Origin: Chrysochromulina tobinii | Lineage: Eukaryota > Haptophyta > Prymnesiales > Chrysochromulinaceae | Direction: 5' to 3' | Assembly: GCA_001275005.1 (NCBI GenBank) | Contig: JWZX01002411.1 | Span: forward strand, 1-24,813 | Length of the DNA stretch: 24,813 nucleotides | Shown: in pieces, positions 1 to 8,246 of the stretch | Layout: the number at the start of each line of letters is the position of its first letter | Numbering within the stretch: position 1 is the first letter of the stretch | Translations under genes and position numbers: made by a program | Notes under the pieces: generated by a model | The model's input: only the letters and a program-made list of their open reading frames with translations | Told to the model about the DNA's origin: nothing | Database searches by the model: none

Positions 1-1284
1 CATGCACGGCCGGCTCGGCGCATGGATCCCTCCGAAGAAGCCGTCGGACGCGAAGAGAAGGAACTTATCCGAGCGGTTGAGTACCTCGACGCCCTTACCC
101 ACCCTGCGCTGACCATCGTCGACGTCGAGAAAGACGTGGACCATGGGCAGTATGTCGAGCAATCGCTGCTTGACGACGCGCATCTGGTCCTGGCCGGTCA
201 CCCAAGCGTGCGACAGGAACACATGGTACCGGCCTGGTGTACTCGGTGCCAATGCCACGGCCTTGCCGCTCCCTTGCAGACGCAGGCCCCGCACAGCCAT
301 CGACCGACGCGGGTGCCGCGTGCGACGGTAGCAGATGAAGACGACCACTGCAAATGCGGCCAGAGCCAGAGTAGCGGCGATGAGAACGGCGGCGGTTTCG
401 GCGAGGGCGAGGCTGGCGGCGGCGGCCGAGGGCAGTGGCGCCGCGGGCGCAACCGGCGGCGAAGCTGGCGGCGAGGGCGGCGGCGAGGGCGACGGCGGCG
501 AGAACGGCGGCAGCGGCGGCGAGGGTGAGGGCGAGGGCGGCGGCGGCGAGAACGGCGGCAGCGGCAATGCTGGCGGCGACTCTGGCGACGGCGGGGTCGG
601 CGGCAAATCTGGCGGCGACGGCGGCAAGGGCGGCAACGGCAGCGACGGCGGCGGCAGCGGCGGCGAGGGCGGCGGCGATGGTGGAGACGGCGAGGGCAAG
701 GACGGCGGCGGCAGCGAGGGTGGCGGAAAACAATAAACTATCTTCACGCCCGGCTCCAAACATTTGCTTTCGAAACGGGGCAGATCAAGGCAAAGTCCTT
801 CAAACAAGAAGCCTCCATAGCAGCAAACCTTAGTAGATGTGCTTTCTCCACACGCACCATCATTCCCGCAGTGGGCGCACGACGGCGTAGACTGCGGGCT
901 ATGTGGCGGCGACGGCGGAACATTTTTCCTAGTACAAGGCGGTATAGACGGAGGTGGTGGAGGCAGAGGCGGAGGCGGCGGCGGCGACGACGACGGCGGC
1001 GACGGCTGTGACGTCATCTGGCATTCAACACTTGCCGTCCTGTTGAAGCTGAGGAGCAGTACCAAAATTGTTCTCCATGGAGAACCGATTTGTTGGCAGA
1101 CTCGAGTTGTACATGCCCACCCAGTAAGCACCACGACGAGCAAATGCTCGAGCCGTTCGCTAAGAACGGCCGCCTGCACAATGTACCCGGGCGCGCATGT
1201 TAGGGGGGCAACTCCCGTTCGGCGATGGTGACGAATGGCGCGAACCGCATGAAGCGCAAGCGCCACACGAACCATTCGCAACAT
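1..1284 (-). CDS. Proline-rich single-pass membrane protein with a C-terminal TIR-like domain (3' end cut by window edge)
   Basis: The minus strand is open from about position 1437 to the left edge; 428 codons are visible from the ATG at 1284-1282. In order (residues counted from that ATG) it has hydrophobic stretches near 52-60 and 73-80 that could be a signal peptide, a short Pro run, a module with nine cysteines (about 117-185), a long Pro/Ser stalk of PSPP and LPPP units (about 189-288), an Ala-rich membrane helix ending VVVFICYRR (about 292-325), and a domain starting HVFLSHAWVTGQDQM (from about 354) with VFLDVDD further on. The FLSHxWxTGQDQ...VFLDVDD pattern is typical of the TIR-like domains found behind PSPP stalks in haptophyte and dinoflagellate proteins. 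The layout suggests a surface receptor with a cytosolic TIR-like effector; that role is inferred. The start is uncertain: an internal Met at 1017 or an upstream exon are alternatives. Confidence 0.62.
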   Translation of the reverse strand, partial: MLRMVRVALALHAVRAIRHHRRTGVAPLTCAPGYIVQAAVLSERLEHLLVVVLTGWACTTRVCQQIGSPWRTILVLLLSFNRTASVECQMTSQPSPPSSSPPPPPPLPPPPPSIPPCTRKNVPPSPPHSPQSTPSCAHCGNDGACGESTSTKVCCYGGFLFEGLCLDLPRFESKCLEPGVKIVYCFPPPSLPPPSLPSPSPPSPPPSPPLPPPSLPLPPLPPSPPDLPPTPPSPESPPALPLPPFSPPPPSPSPSPPLPPFSPPSPSPPPSPPASPPVAPAAPLPSAAAASLALAETAAVLIAATLALAAFAVVVFICYRRTRHPRRSMAVRGLRLQGSGKAVALAPSTPGRYHVFLSHAWVTGQDQMRVVKQRLLDILPMVHVFLDVDDGQRRVGKGVEVLNRSDKFLLFASDGFFGGIHAPSRPCM

Positions 1285-1459
1285 GAAAAATGACTTGCAA
1301 AAGCCGAGAAAGTGTAGCGGGGGCAGGCCCAAACTGGGACCTGCCAGGGTGAGAGTAGAGTGTCCAAGGTTGGCCGCATGCGTGAATGGGCCACCTTCAC
1401 GCGTCCATTCCTCCGCTCTCGGCGACACGCCAACGCCTCATCCGCGGCGCGGCGTCGCC
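1285..1459. promoter_or_regulatory. Short divergent intergenic region (putative bidirectional promoter)
   Basis: About 175 bp separate the inferred starts of the minus-strand TIR-like gene and the plus-strand low-complexity gene, so the promoters of both, if the starts are right, must lie or overlap here. I see no clear TATA box. The plus-strand frame is open through this spacer, but its ATG at 1283 is in a poor context and the upstream peptide looks non-coding. Confidence 0.35.
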
Positions 1460-3382
1460 ATGGCCGCCTCGAGTGAGGGGCTCACCGCGGAGGAGGTGGC
1501 GCTTCTCCTAGCGGACCTGCCGACCCTGCCGGACGAGTTCGCGCTGCCGCCGCCGCCGCCGCCGCCCGCCGAGTCCTCGGAGGTGGAGCTCGACCTGCTT
1601 GCCATGCAGCTCGAGGACGAGCGGCTGCGCAAGGCGATGGAGGCGCGGCTGTGCAGCTTTGAGGCTGACCGCGCCGAGCTGCGCGAGATGATGACCAGTG
1701 CGGCTGACAGCAGCGGCGGCGGTGCCGATGCCGCAGAGTTCGAAGAGGACGCCGGGCGCGCGGCGAGGCAGCGCGCACTGGATGAGGCGCTGCGGCATGC
1801 GCAGGCGGAGTTGGACGCGTGGGAGCCGGATGTGAACAGCCTGATCGATCCCATGGCCACCGAGATGGGCGGCGCCGTGAGCGGCGGCCCGAGCAGCCTC
1901 AGCAGAAGCAGCACCGGCGACGGCTTCTTCGTGACCGCTCGGTACGACGCTCCCGGCTCTCTCGATGGTGACGACGACCATAGAGGGCTGCACCCCGGTG
2001 GTGGGTGCGCCGGACTCGACGCGTCGGAGGCGGAGGCGGAGGCGGAGGCGGAGGCAGATTCCGATGAGGAGGCGGCCGATGGCCGCTGGGGCGGCAGCGG
2101 CGGCAGCGGCGGCGGCAGCGGCGGCAGCGGCGGCAGCGGCGGCAGCGGCGGCGTGGCGGCCGCAGCGGCGGCCACGGAGCGGCGCGGTCTCCTCGATCGT
2201 CTAGCGGCGAGTGACGAGGCGCGTCGGCGCATGATTGCCGATCTGATGAGAGGAGGGGCTGGCGGTGTGACTGGCGGCGCGGCTGGCGGCGGTGGTGACA
2301 GCGGCGGAGGCGGCAGCAGCGGCGACCGTGGCAGCTCGAGCGCCGTCCCGAGCAGCACGGGCGTTGCCGCCATCTCCGCAGCTATGCCGCCGCCGATAGC
2401 CCCGGCACTTAGCGCCGGGCGCGAGCGTGCACCGTCCTCCGTCAACGTGCAGAGCGTCATACCGAGCGTCGTACCGAGCGTCCCACCTCGTTCGCCGTGC
2501 AAGCCCGCACCGTCAAGCAGCGGCTCCGGCGCCAATGGCCTCTTCGGCGCCAATGGCCTGAGCGGCGCCAACGGCCATAGCGGCCATAGCGGCCATAGCA
2601 GCCAGAGCGGCCTGAGCGGCCGCAGAGGCGGCGGGCTGATGGGCAGCGACAGCAGCAGCAACCTCGTGCCTTTCGGTGAGCGAGCGGACGCGGCGCCCAA
2701 CGCGGCGCCGAGTGCATCGGTCAGCTCGGCGCGCTCGGCGGATCCTTATTTGGATGGCTCATCGCGCCCCGCGAGCGCCGTTCCGAGCGCCGGCTCGCGT
2801 CCCTCCTCAGCAGCCCGAAGCGCCGTGGCGGGCGGCGCCCATTGGCTCACCTCGCAAGGTGGGCCTGGCAGCGGCGTAGGTGGCCTCATCGGCAGCGGCA
2901 GCAGCCGGCCGGGCTCAGGCTGCAGCTTGAGTCGCCCTTTGACGCCCGACTTTTCTTTGTGCTCCTCGCGCGCGGCGCTCGGAACGGCGCTCGTGGCGGG
3001 GATGCGCGTGGCTGGCGGCGGCGGCGGCCACAGCGGCAACGGCGTCCTGGGCGGCGCCGGCGGTGGCCCTGGCGTCGTGTTGGGCGCCTCCGTGCCGGCA
3101 GGCGGTGGCCTCGCCGCATGCCGAGGCCTCGCCGCCGCCGCTGGCAGCCACGGCGCCGTCGTGGGCGGAGTGTCGGGCCGCCACCTGCCCGGGCCGCCGC
3201 CGCCGCCGCCGCTGCTCTCGGCAGCCTCACTGGGCGCCATGCGGCCTTATTCGACAGCGGCCTTACCGACCTTCTCCGAGCGCGACGCCGGAGCTCTGTC
3301 GAGTAAGGCCGCCGCCGACGTGACCTCGACTCGCCGAATCGTCAGAAGGGACAAGCTTGAGCGCAAGCTTGTGAGCCGCTAG
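1460..3382 (+). CDS. Low-complexity, largely disordered protein of unknown function (640 aa)
   Basis: I do not recognise this gene. The start is placed at 1460 because that ATG has a strong context (gccATGgcc) and is followed by an ordered-looking N-terminus: LLADLPTLPDEFALP, seven prolines, then a charged helical segment with LLAMQLEDERLRKAMEARL (about residues 40-75). The rest is low complexity: an Ala-Glu run, Gly-Gly-Ser repeats, Ser/Ala/Pro stretches and repeats around NGLxGANGxSGxSGHSG. A second short helical patch (LLDRLAASDEARRRMIADLM) interrupts the Gly/Ser tracts, and the C-terminus is basic (TRRIVRRDKLERKLVSR). Short helical patches in disordered linkers suggest a scaffold or binding protein, but no domain supports a specific role. 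The opposite strand is also open for 420 codons here; I judge this a GC artefact. Introns may have been missed. Confidence 0.55.
   Translation: MAASSEGLTAEEVALLLADLPTLPDEFALPPPPPPPAESSEVELDLLAMQLEDERLRKAMEARLCSFEADRAELREMMTSAADSSGGGADAAEFEEDAGRAARQRALDEALRHAQAELDAWEPDVNSLIDPMATEMGGAVSGGPSSLSRSSTGDGFFVTARYDAPGSLDGDDDHRGLHPGGGCAGLDASEAEAEAEAEADSDEEAADGRWGGSGGSGGGSGGSGGSGGSGGVAAAAAATERRGLLDRLAASDEARRRMIADLMRGGAGGVTGGAAGGGGDSGGGGSSGDRGSSSAVPSSTGVAAISAAMPPPIAPALSAGRERAPSSVNVQSVIPSVVPSVPPRSPCKPAPSSSGSGANGLFGANGLSGANGHSGHSGHSSQSGLSGRRGGGLMGSDSSSNLVPFGERADAAPNAAPSASVSSARSADPYLDGSSRPASAVPSAGSRPSSAARSAVAGGAHWLTSQGGPGSGVGGLIGSGSSRPGSGCSLSRPLTPDFSLCSSRAALGTALVAGMRVAGGGGGHSGNGVLGGAGGGPGVVLGASVPAGGGLAACRGLAAAAGSHGAVVGGVSGRHLPGPPPPPPLLSAASLGAMRPYSTAALPTFSERDAGALSSKAAADVTSTRRIVRRDKLERKLVSR
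2026..2152 (+). repeat. In-frame GGAGGC and GGCAGC microsatellites
   Basis: Two adjoining simple repeats lie inside the low-complexity gene: a run of GGAGGC units encoding Glu-Ala pairs, then GGCAGCGGC-type units encoding Gly-Gly-Ser. Both keep the reading frame, so length changes by replication slippage would be tolerated. Confidence 0.8.
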
Positions 3383-4081
3383 CCCGCGGTACCCGCCGGC
3401 TGCTGTTCACAAGCATCGAACGGTCGCCCCAAATTTCGTCATTCATACCTAAACCATCACACCTGAGAAAAAAATCATTTCCATTCGTTAGGCGTGACGT
3501 CGACGTAGCTAGCCTTCGTTCTCCACGATTCTCGAAACACCTTCCACCCCTCTGCGGCGAGCGACGAGGCGCCCTCCCCGCCAGGGGGGGACAGCGCTCT
3601 CTCGTCCGAGCCGCCCGGCCTGGCCGTTGTCTCTTTTGTTTGGTCTTGGCGACCACATGCATGCATACCGAATTTGTGTGCATGCAATCCTGGATTAATA
3701 GTATTGACACAGATTCTGTGCAGAAAGTGCGAGATCAAGAAGACGTGTCAGGCGTCGCCAGGCGCGCAAGGCTCCACGCGTCCTCGCGTGGTGCCCATCT
3801 CGCACTCACACGCACACACGCACACACAATGACAACAATGAGATGAGTAAGGATGCGCATGAGTACGAGGTGAGTACGAGGTGAGTACGAGGTGAGTACG
3901 AGGTGAGACGTAGAGGTGAGTACGAGGTGAGTACGAGGTGAGTACGAGGTGAGACGTGAGTACGACGGCGTCGCAGAAAGAGCCTTTTCCCCACAATGTA
4001 ACGGCCAGCCTGTGGGGTTCCGACGTCGACGTGGTCTCCCCTGAGAAAGGGCGCGTGGTGGCCAGCCTTGGTAGGGCCGCC
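3383..4081. other. Intergenic spacer upstream of the ubiquitin fusion gene
   Basis: No gene is supported in these 699 bp. The segment holds the presumed 3' UTR of the low-complexity gene, two copies of the 8-bp palindrome TGCATGCA (3658-3665 and 3679-3686), a CA-rich microsatellite near 3803-3830, and the 11-bp tandem array annotated separately. The last ~120 bp should contain the promoter or 5' UTR of the ubiquitin-eL41 gene; no clear TATA box is seen. Confidence 0.5.
3861..3957 (+). repeat. Tandem array of the 11-mer GAGTACGAGGT
   Basis: Four exact copies (3861-3904), an altered unit reading GAGACGTAGAGGT (3905-3917), three more exact copies (3918-3950) and a truncated GAGACGT make up the array. 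Each junction creates GAGGTGAGT, which matches the consensus 5' splice site (AG followed by GTGAGT). It lies 125-220 bp before the ubiquitin-eL41 start codon, so it is in the promoter or 5' UTR. Confidence 0.9.
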
Positions 4082-4796
<715 letters not shown>

Positions 4797-5131
4797 AGCG
4801 CCGGCCGTCTGCGCGCTGTGCTATACGAGGTGACCACATGGTCTCTGCGTGCGCCATCGTGCCCACGGGCGTGGGGCGCACGCTTGCCAGCGCCATGATC
4901 CGCCATCCTGCCAAGGTCTTGTGGGGGGGGGTGACGTCCTTACAACGGAGTCAAACCTCGTCGCGTCGCGGGATCGTTTGCTGAGGAGCGCGTGCTCGAT
5001 AGTAGTTCCACGAGGGCTGTAATGTGTGTCCTTCTAAACGAGCGCTGTGTGAACGAAAAGTTCTTTCTTTCTTCAGTCTGTCTTCAGTCCGGCGTGACCG
5101 AGCACGCGTCGCACGCGTCAAGACATTCCGC
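4797..5131. other. Intergenic spacer between ubiquitin-eL41 and riboflavin synthase
   Basis: This holds the 3' UTR of the fusion gene and the promoter/5' UTR of riboflavin synthase, about 335 bp. There is an 8-G run at 4923-4930. The riboflavin synthase frame is open back to 5024, but the peptide it would add looks unlike coding sequence. No RNA gene or clear promoter element was recognised. Confidence 0.5.
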
Positions 5132-5923
5132 ATGACGCCGCCTCGTGTATCGATTATGCTGCTGGCACTCGCGCGGGCCGTTGGCGGATTGCACGCAGCG
5201 GCCCCACGCATCGTCGTGCCTCTGCTTGCTGGACGTGCGGCGGTTGCAAAGGCCATGTTCAGCGGCATCGTCGAGGAGATGGGCAAGGTGAGCAAGCTTG
5301 ACAAGGTGCCTCGGTTGAAGCAGTGGGACGGCACGGTTGGCGAGGGCTGGGAGCTCGAGGTGGAGGCAACCGTCGCGCTCGAGGGAGCCTCCCTTGGCTG
5401 CAGCATCGCCGTCAACGGCGTGTGCCTCACGGTGACTGAGTTCGACAAGCACAAGTTCAAAGTGGGCCTCGCACCCGAGACAATCAGGCGCACCAATCTG
5501 GAGAGGCTGGTGCCAGGCGATCCGGTCAACGTCGAGCGCGCGCTGCCTGCCGACGGGCGCAACAGCGGCCATTTTGTGCAGGGCCACGTGGACGACATAG
5601 GTATCATTGAGGAGCTGCGGCCTGACGGCGACTCACTGTGGGTGCGTGTGCGGCCGCCGGCGCGGCTTATGCCGTACATTGTGCCCAAGGGCTTCATCGC
5701 CATCGATGGGACGAGCCTCACCGTGTGCAACGTGAACGCGGCCGAGGGCTGGTTTGACTTCATGCTCATTGCGTTTACGCAGCAGAAGGTGGTTATCCCG
5801 AAGAAGGCAGTGGGCGATGCCGTCAACCTAGAGGTCGATGTGCTGGCTAAGTACGTGGAGCAGGGCCTCAAGGCCGTCACCGCGCGCCTCGATGCGCTCG
5901 AGGCCAAGCTCGCCAAGCAGTAG
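5132..5923 (+). CDS. Riboflavin synthase (two lumazine-binding repeats) with an N-terminal leader
   Basis: This enzyme dismutates two molecules of 6,7-dimethyl-8-ribityllumazine to riboflavin and the pyrimidinedione, the last step of riboflavin synthesis. The protein is 263 residues. From MFSGIVEEMGKV at residue 42, the canonical start of bacterial and plant enzymes, about 222 residues form the two lumazine-binding repeats. Repeat 1 has IAVNGVCLTV (92-101); repeat 2 has SGHFVQGHVDD (from 145) and IAIDGTSLTV (189-198). The trimeric enzyme is complete at its C-terminus. The first 41 residues, beginning MTPPRVSIMLLALARAV, are hydrophobic then Arg/Ala-rich, which fits organelle targeting; plant riboflavin synthesis is plastidial, and a signal-plus-transit leader would suit a complex plastid. 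That targeting is inferred. The start at 5132 is chosen because it opens this leader; 5156 is an in-frame alternative. No intron is needed. Confidence 0.95.
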   Translation: MTPPRVSIMLLALARAVGGLHAAAPRIVVPLLAGRAAVAKAMFSGIVEEMGKVSKLDKVPRLKQWDGTVGEGWELEVEATVALEGASLGCSIAVNGVCLTVTEFDKHKFKVGLAPETIRRTNLERLVPGDPVNVERALPADGRNSGHFVQGHVDDIGIIEELRPDGDSLWVRVRPPARLMPYIVPKGFIAIDGTSLTVCNVNAAEGWFDFMLIAFTQQKVVIPKKAVGDAVNLEVDVLAKYVEQGLKAVTARLDALEAKLAKQ

Positions 5924-5930
5924 GTGGTCA

Positions 5931-5974
5931 CGCTGTGTACACACCTGGTAATCGCTGTGTACACACCTGGTAAT
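5931..5974. repeat. 22-bp direct tandem repeat (two exact copies)
   Basis: Copies at 5931-5952 and 5953-5974 begin CGCTGTGTACACACCTGG. Each contains the 8-bp palindrome GTGTACAC. The repeat lies 8 bp after the riboflavin synthase stop codon, so it falls in the 3' UTR or terminator region. Confidence 0.9.
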
Positions 5975-6646
5975 CGAGCCTCGGACCCGCGTGTGAACGC
6001 TGCAGCCGTACTTCAGTCTTCACCGACGACGCTGCCACATGATAGGGTTGGCGCGTGGCGTCGGCCCGAGACCCCTCGAAGATGTCGGCGACTCGTTTCG
6101 CAACGAGTGGTACTGAAGAGAGCAGGTAGAGAGATTTTCGCGGAGCTGTTCTCGGATGATGCGTTACGTGCGGTCGTGCGTGGAAGATGTGTCTGTCGGT
6201 TTTCTTGTGTTGTCGCCGTTGTTGCGCCGTTGAGGTGAGTCCGCTCATGGTGGGCATGGGGCGAAACCTGATCTCGCCCAAAATCACTGAAGGGGTTCTG
6301 ACGAAACTCGAACCAAATGTGTCCCCTGCTCTCCCATCGAGTTCTAGCTCACACTGAGTTCAAAATCAAAGGTAGTGGGGATAGTGTGTGTGTGAATCCA
6401 GAAAGAATACCTCCCCCTACCCCTTTGGGTCAAAGTCAAAACTTTCAGAATCGAACGTGCAAATCCCATACTCATCTCAAGTTCACAAATACCAACCCAT
6501 ACCCTACTGTACCCCAGCTCTGTGTGAAACGGCTCCGGAGCTTGCGGACCCGAGATGGCACCAACTCACAGTTGAAAAGGTCTTGCCTGTACATTCCCCT
6601 TCCCGCATTCCAAATTTTACCCTTCTGAGTGCGAGCGCAATCGAGA
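5975..6646. other. Intergenic spacer upstream of the GT61 gene
   Basis: No complete gene is supported here. A 25-codon frame from ATG 6156 to TGA 6231 encodes a hydrophobic stretch (VSVGFLVLSPLL) and ends right at GAGGTGAGT, a good splice-donor sequence; it could belong to an unseen first exon of the downstream gene. Base composition becomes less GC-rich from about 6300 to 6640, as expected of promoter or untranslated sequence. Confidence 0.4.
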
Positions 6647-8155
6647 ATGGCCGCCGCATCGTCGGGGGAGAGAATGGCCTGCGCTCCGCCCATCGACGTC
6701 TGCAGCGCGCGCCGGTGCAACGGGACGCGCTGCAGGCTGCTAACAGACGTATGCATCGTGAATGAGACCATCCACCACCGACCGCAGCGCGGTGGTCCGT
6801 GGAGCATCTTGAGCGCCACGGCGAGGGTGCCCTGGAACTCACACCACATCCTGCGCTTGGACGAGCTCAACGCCGATAGCCACCCACAGCTTCCGGCCGA
6901 TCTCGGGGCGCTCAAGATGCAAGACACTTCGTGTGCGCCACCAGTGGCCTTCGTGCCCGTCTGGTCGCTTAATTACGGAGAAACATTCTTGAGCACCATC
7001 GTGCCACTATTTGAAATGGAGCAGCACGGCGTCGTCGCCCCGAAGCGTGCGACGCAGCTGATCGTGGACGTCATGCACAAGCACATGCACGCGAAATGCC
7101 GTTCCAACATGAATACGCCCTGCCACACACCTCGCTGGTTCCAAGTCCTGGTCGATCACGTGTCTCCCGTCACTTTCATGCATGAGCTCGCGCCCGCGTG
7201 TGGCGGCGATTCGTTCTCGACGACCCCATGCGTGCCGCGCTGCTTTACCCACCTCCGCTACTGCACGCTGCGCTCGATATTTGACCGGCAGCCGCAGAGA
7301 CTCGACGTCTGGCACGAGGCACAGAAGCTCGCCGTCCGCGTGCTCTCTCGGCAAGACCACTCCGCATCCTTCGCGGTCACGGCCACGGCCTCGGCGAGCG
7401 CAGACGCTGCTGGCGACGAGGCGAGCGGGGCCCTGGCAACCATCGCCGACCCGGACGGCAGCGGGCGACGGCGCACCGTCCTCAGAGTTCTCATCGAACG
7501 GCGCGTGGGCCATGGTATGTCGGGACGCACGTTTGCCAACGCGAACAGTCTGGTCGAGCACTGCGCGGAGTTTGCGCGGCGGCGCGAGTACGTCCACCGT
7601 GGCGACGAGCAGCAGAAGCAGCCGCTCGAGCTCGGGGTGGTGCTCGAATGCACCTTGCATGAGTTTGGCAGGGCAGGCCTCGCGGAGGATCTGCGGCGTG
7701 TGCGCGCCGTCGACGTCCTAGTAGGCATGCACGGGGCGGGCCTCACCAACGCGTTCTTCATGCGCCGCCGCTCGGCATTGATCGAGGTGCGACCATATGG
7801 CTTCGATGGGACGTGGCCTGACTCGTACTATCGCAACATCTTGAGACTCACGCCCACTCCAAAAATCTACCACATGGCCTTATCTATTGGCTCGCCCGAG
7901 CTCTGCCACCCGTCACACAATGGCTACGCCATCAGCATACAGACTGCGAGTATGGCGAAGAGGTGCACGCTCCCGTGGCTTGCGCTGCTGCGCGCGCTGC
8001 GCATGGTTGCATGGTGGCGGCAGCCAGGCTACGGGCGGCGGCCCGAGTTGACGTCCGATCAGCGATACATACAGGGCTCGTGGGCGTCCAAGAACATCTG
8101 GGCCTACCTGGACGACCTCGAGGAGCCCAACAGCACCTCATTCAGCGGTAGATAG
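6647..8155 (+). CDS. Glycosyltransferase family 61-like protein (502 aa)
   Basis: The C-terminal half carries the hallmark of GT61 (DUF563; EOGT and plant xylosyl/arabinosyltransferases): VDVLVGMHGAGLTN (MHGAG at about residues 361-365), then FFMRRRSALIEVRPYGF and a YYRNILRL segment. Upstream, a Cys-rich start (CSARRCNGTRCRLLTDVC) and WSLNYGETFLSTIVPLFE fit the N-terminal part of the fold. Such enzymes work in the ER/Golgi on N-glycans, O-GlcNAc or wall polysaccharides; the donor and acceptor here cannot be told. The ATG at 6647 is the first in frame after a stop, but it yields no signal peptide or anchor, which GT61 enzymes normally have, so an upstream exon may be missing. An Ala/Asp/Gly-rich loop (about 245-275) looks like a lineage insertion. 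The gene converges on the FLZ/EF-hand gene, 91 bp between stops. Confidence 0.82.
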   Translation: MAAASSGERMACAPPIDVCSARRCNGTRCRLLTDVCIVNETIHHRPQRGGPWSILSATARVPWNSHHILRLDELNADSHPQLPADLGALKMQDTSCAPPVAFVPVWSLNYGETFLSTIVPLFEMEQHGVVAPKRATQLIVDVMHKHMHAKCRSNMNTPCHTPRWFQVLVDHVSPVTFMHELAPACGGDSFSTTPCVPRCFTHLRYCTLRSIFDRQPQRLDVWHEAQKLAVRVLSRQDHSASFAVTATASASADAAGDEASGALATIADPDGSGRRRTVLRVLIERRVGHGMSGRTFANANSLVEHCAEFARRREYVHRGDEQQKQPLELGVVLECTLHEFGRAGLAEDLRRVRAVDVLVGMHGAGLTNAFFMRRRSALIEVRPYGFDGTWPDSYYRNILRLTPTPKIYHMALSIGSPELCHPSHNGYAISIQTASMAKRCTLPWLALLRALRMVAWWRQPGYGRRPELTSDQRYIQGSWASKNIWAYLDDLEEPNSTSFSGR

Positions 8156-8246
8156 TCACGGAAGCGCTGCAGTCACTCAGTCTTCGTGGCGGTTGTGCAG
8201 GATGTGCACGATTTGCAGCGCGATGCCGCGCGATTTCCTGTGAACG

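Noticed and set aside
335-736. Gly-rich plus-strand frame through the GGC repeats
   Set aside because: Antisense of the Pro/Ser stalk. Only the minus-strand frame continues into a recognisable domain.
95-763. 222-codon minus-strand frame rich in Ala and Val
   Set aside because: It is the wrong frame of the proline-rich stalk of the TIR-like gene; the neighbouring minus frame gives a clear PSPP stalk, membrane helix and TIR-like domain.
1438-2700. 420-codon open frame on the minus strand opposite the low-complexity gene
   Set aside because: It mirrors Gly/Ser/Ala codons as Pro/Ala/Ser low complexity, runs into the divergent spacer, and has no domain. The plus-strand frame has a better start context and ordered termini.
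6290-6316. TCGAACC-like box resembling a tRNA T-loop
   Set aside because: No T-stem, anticodon arm or acceptor stem can be formed around it on either strand.
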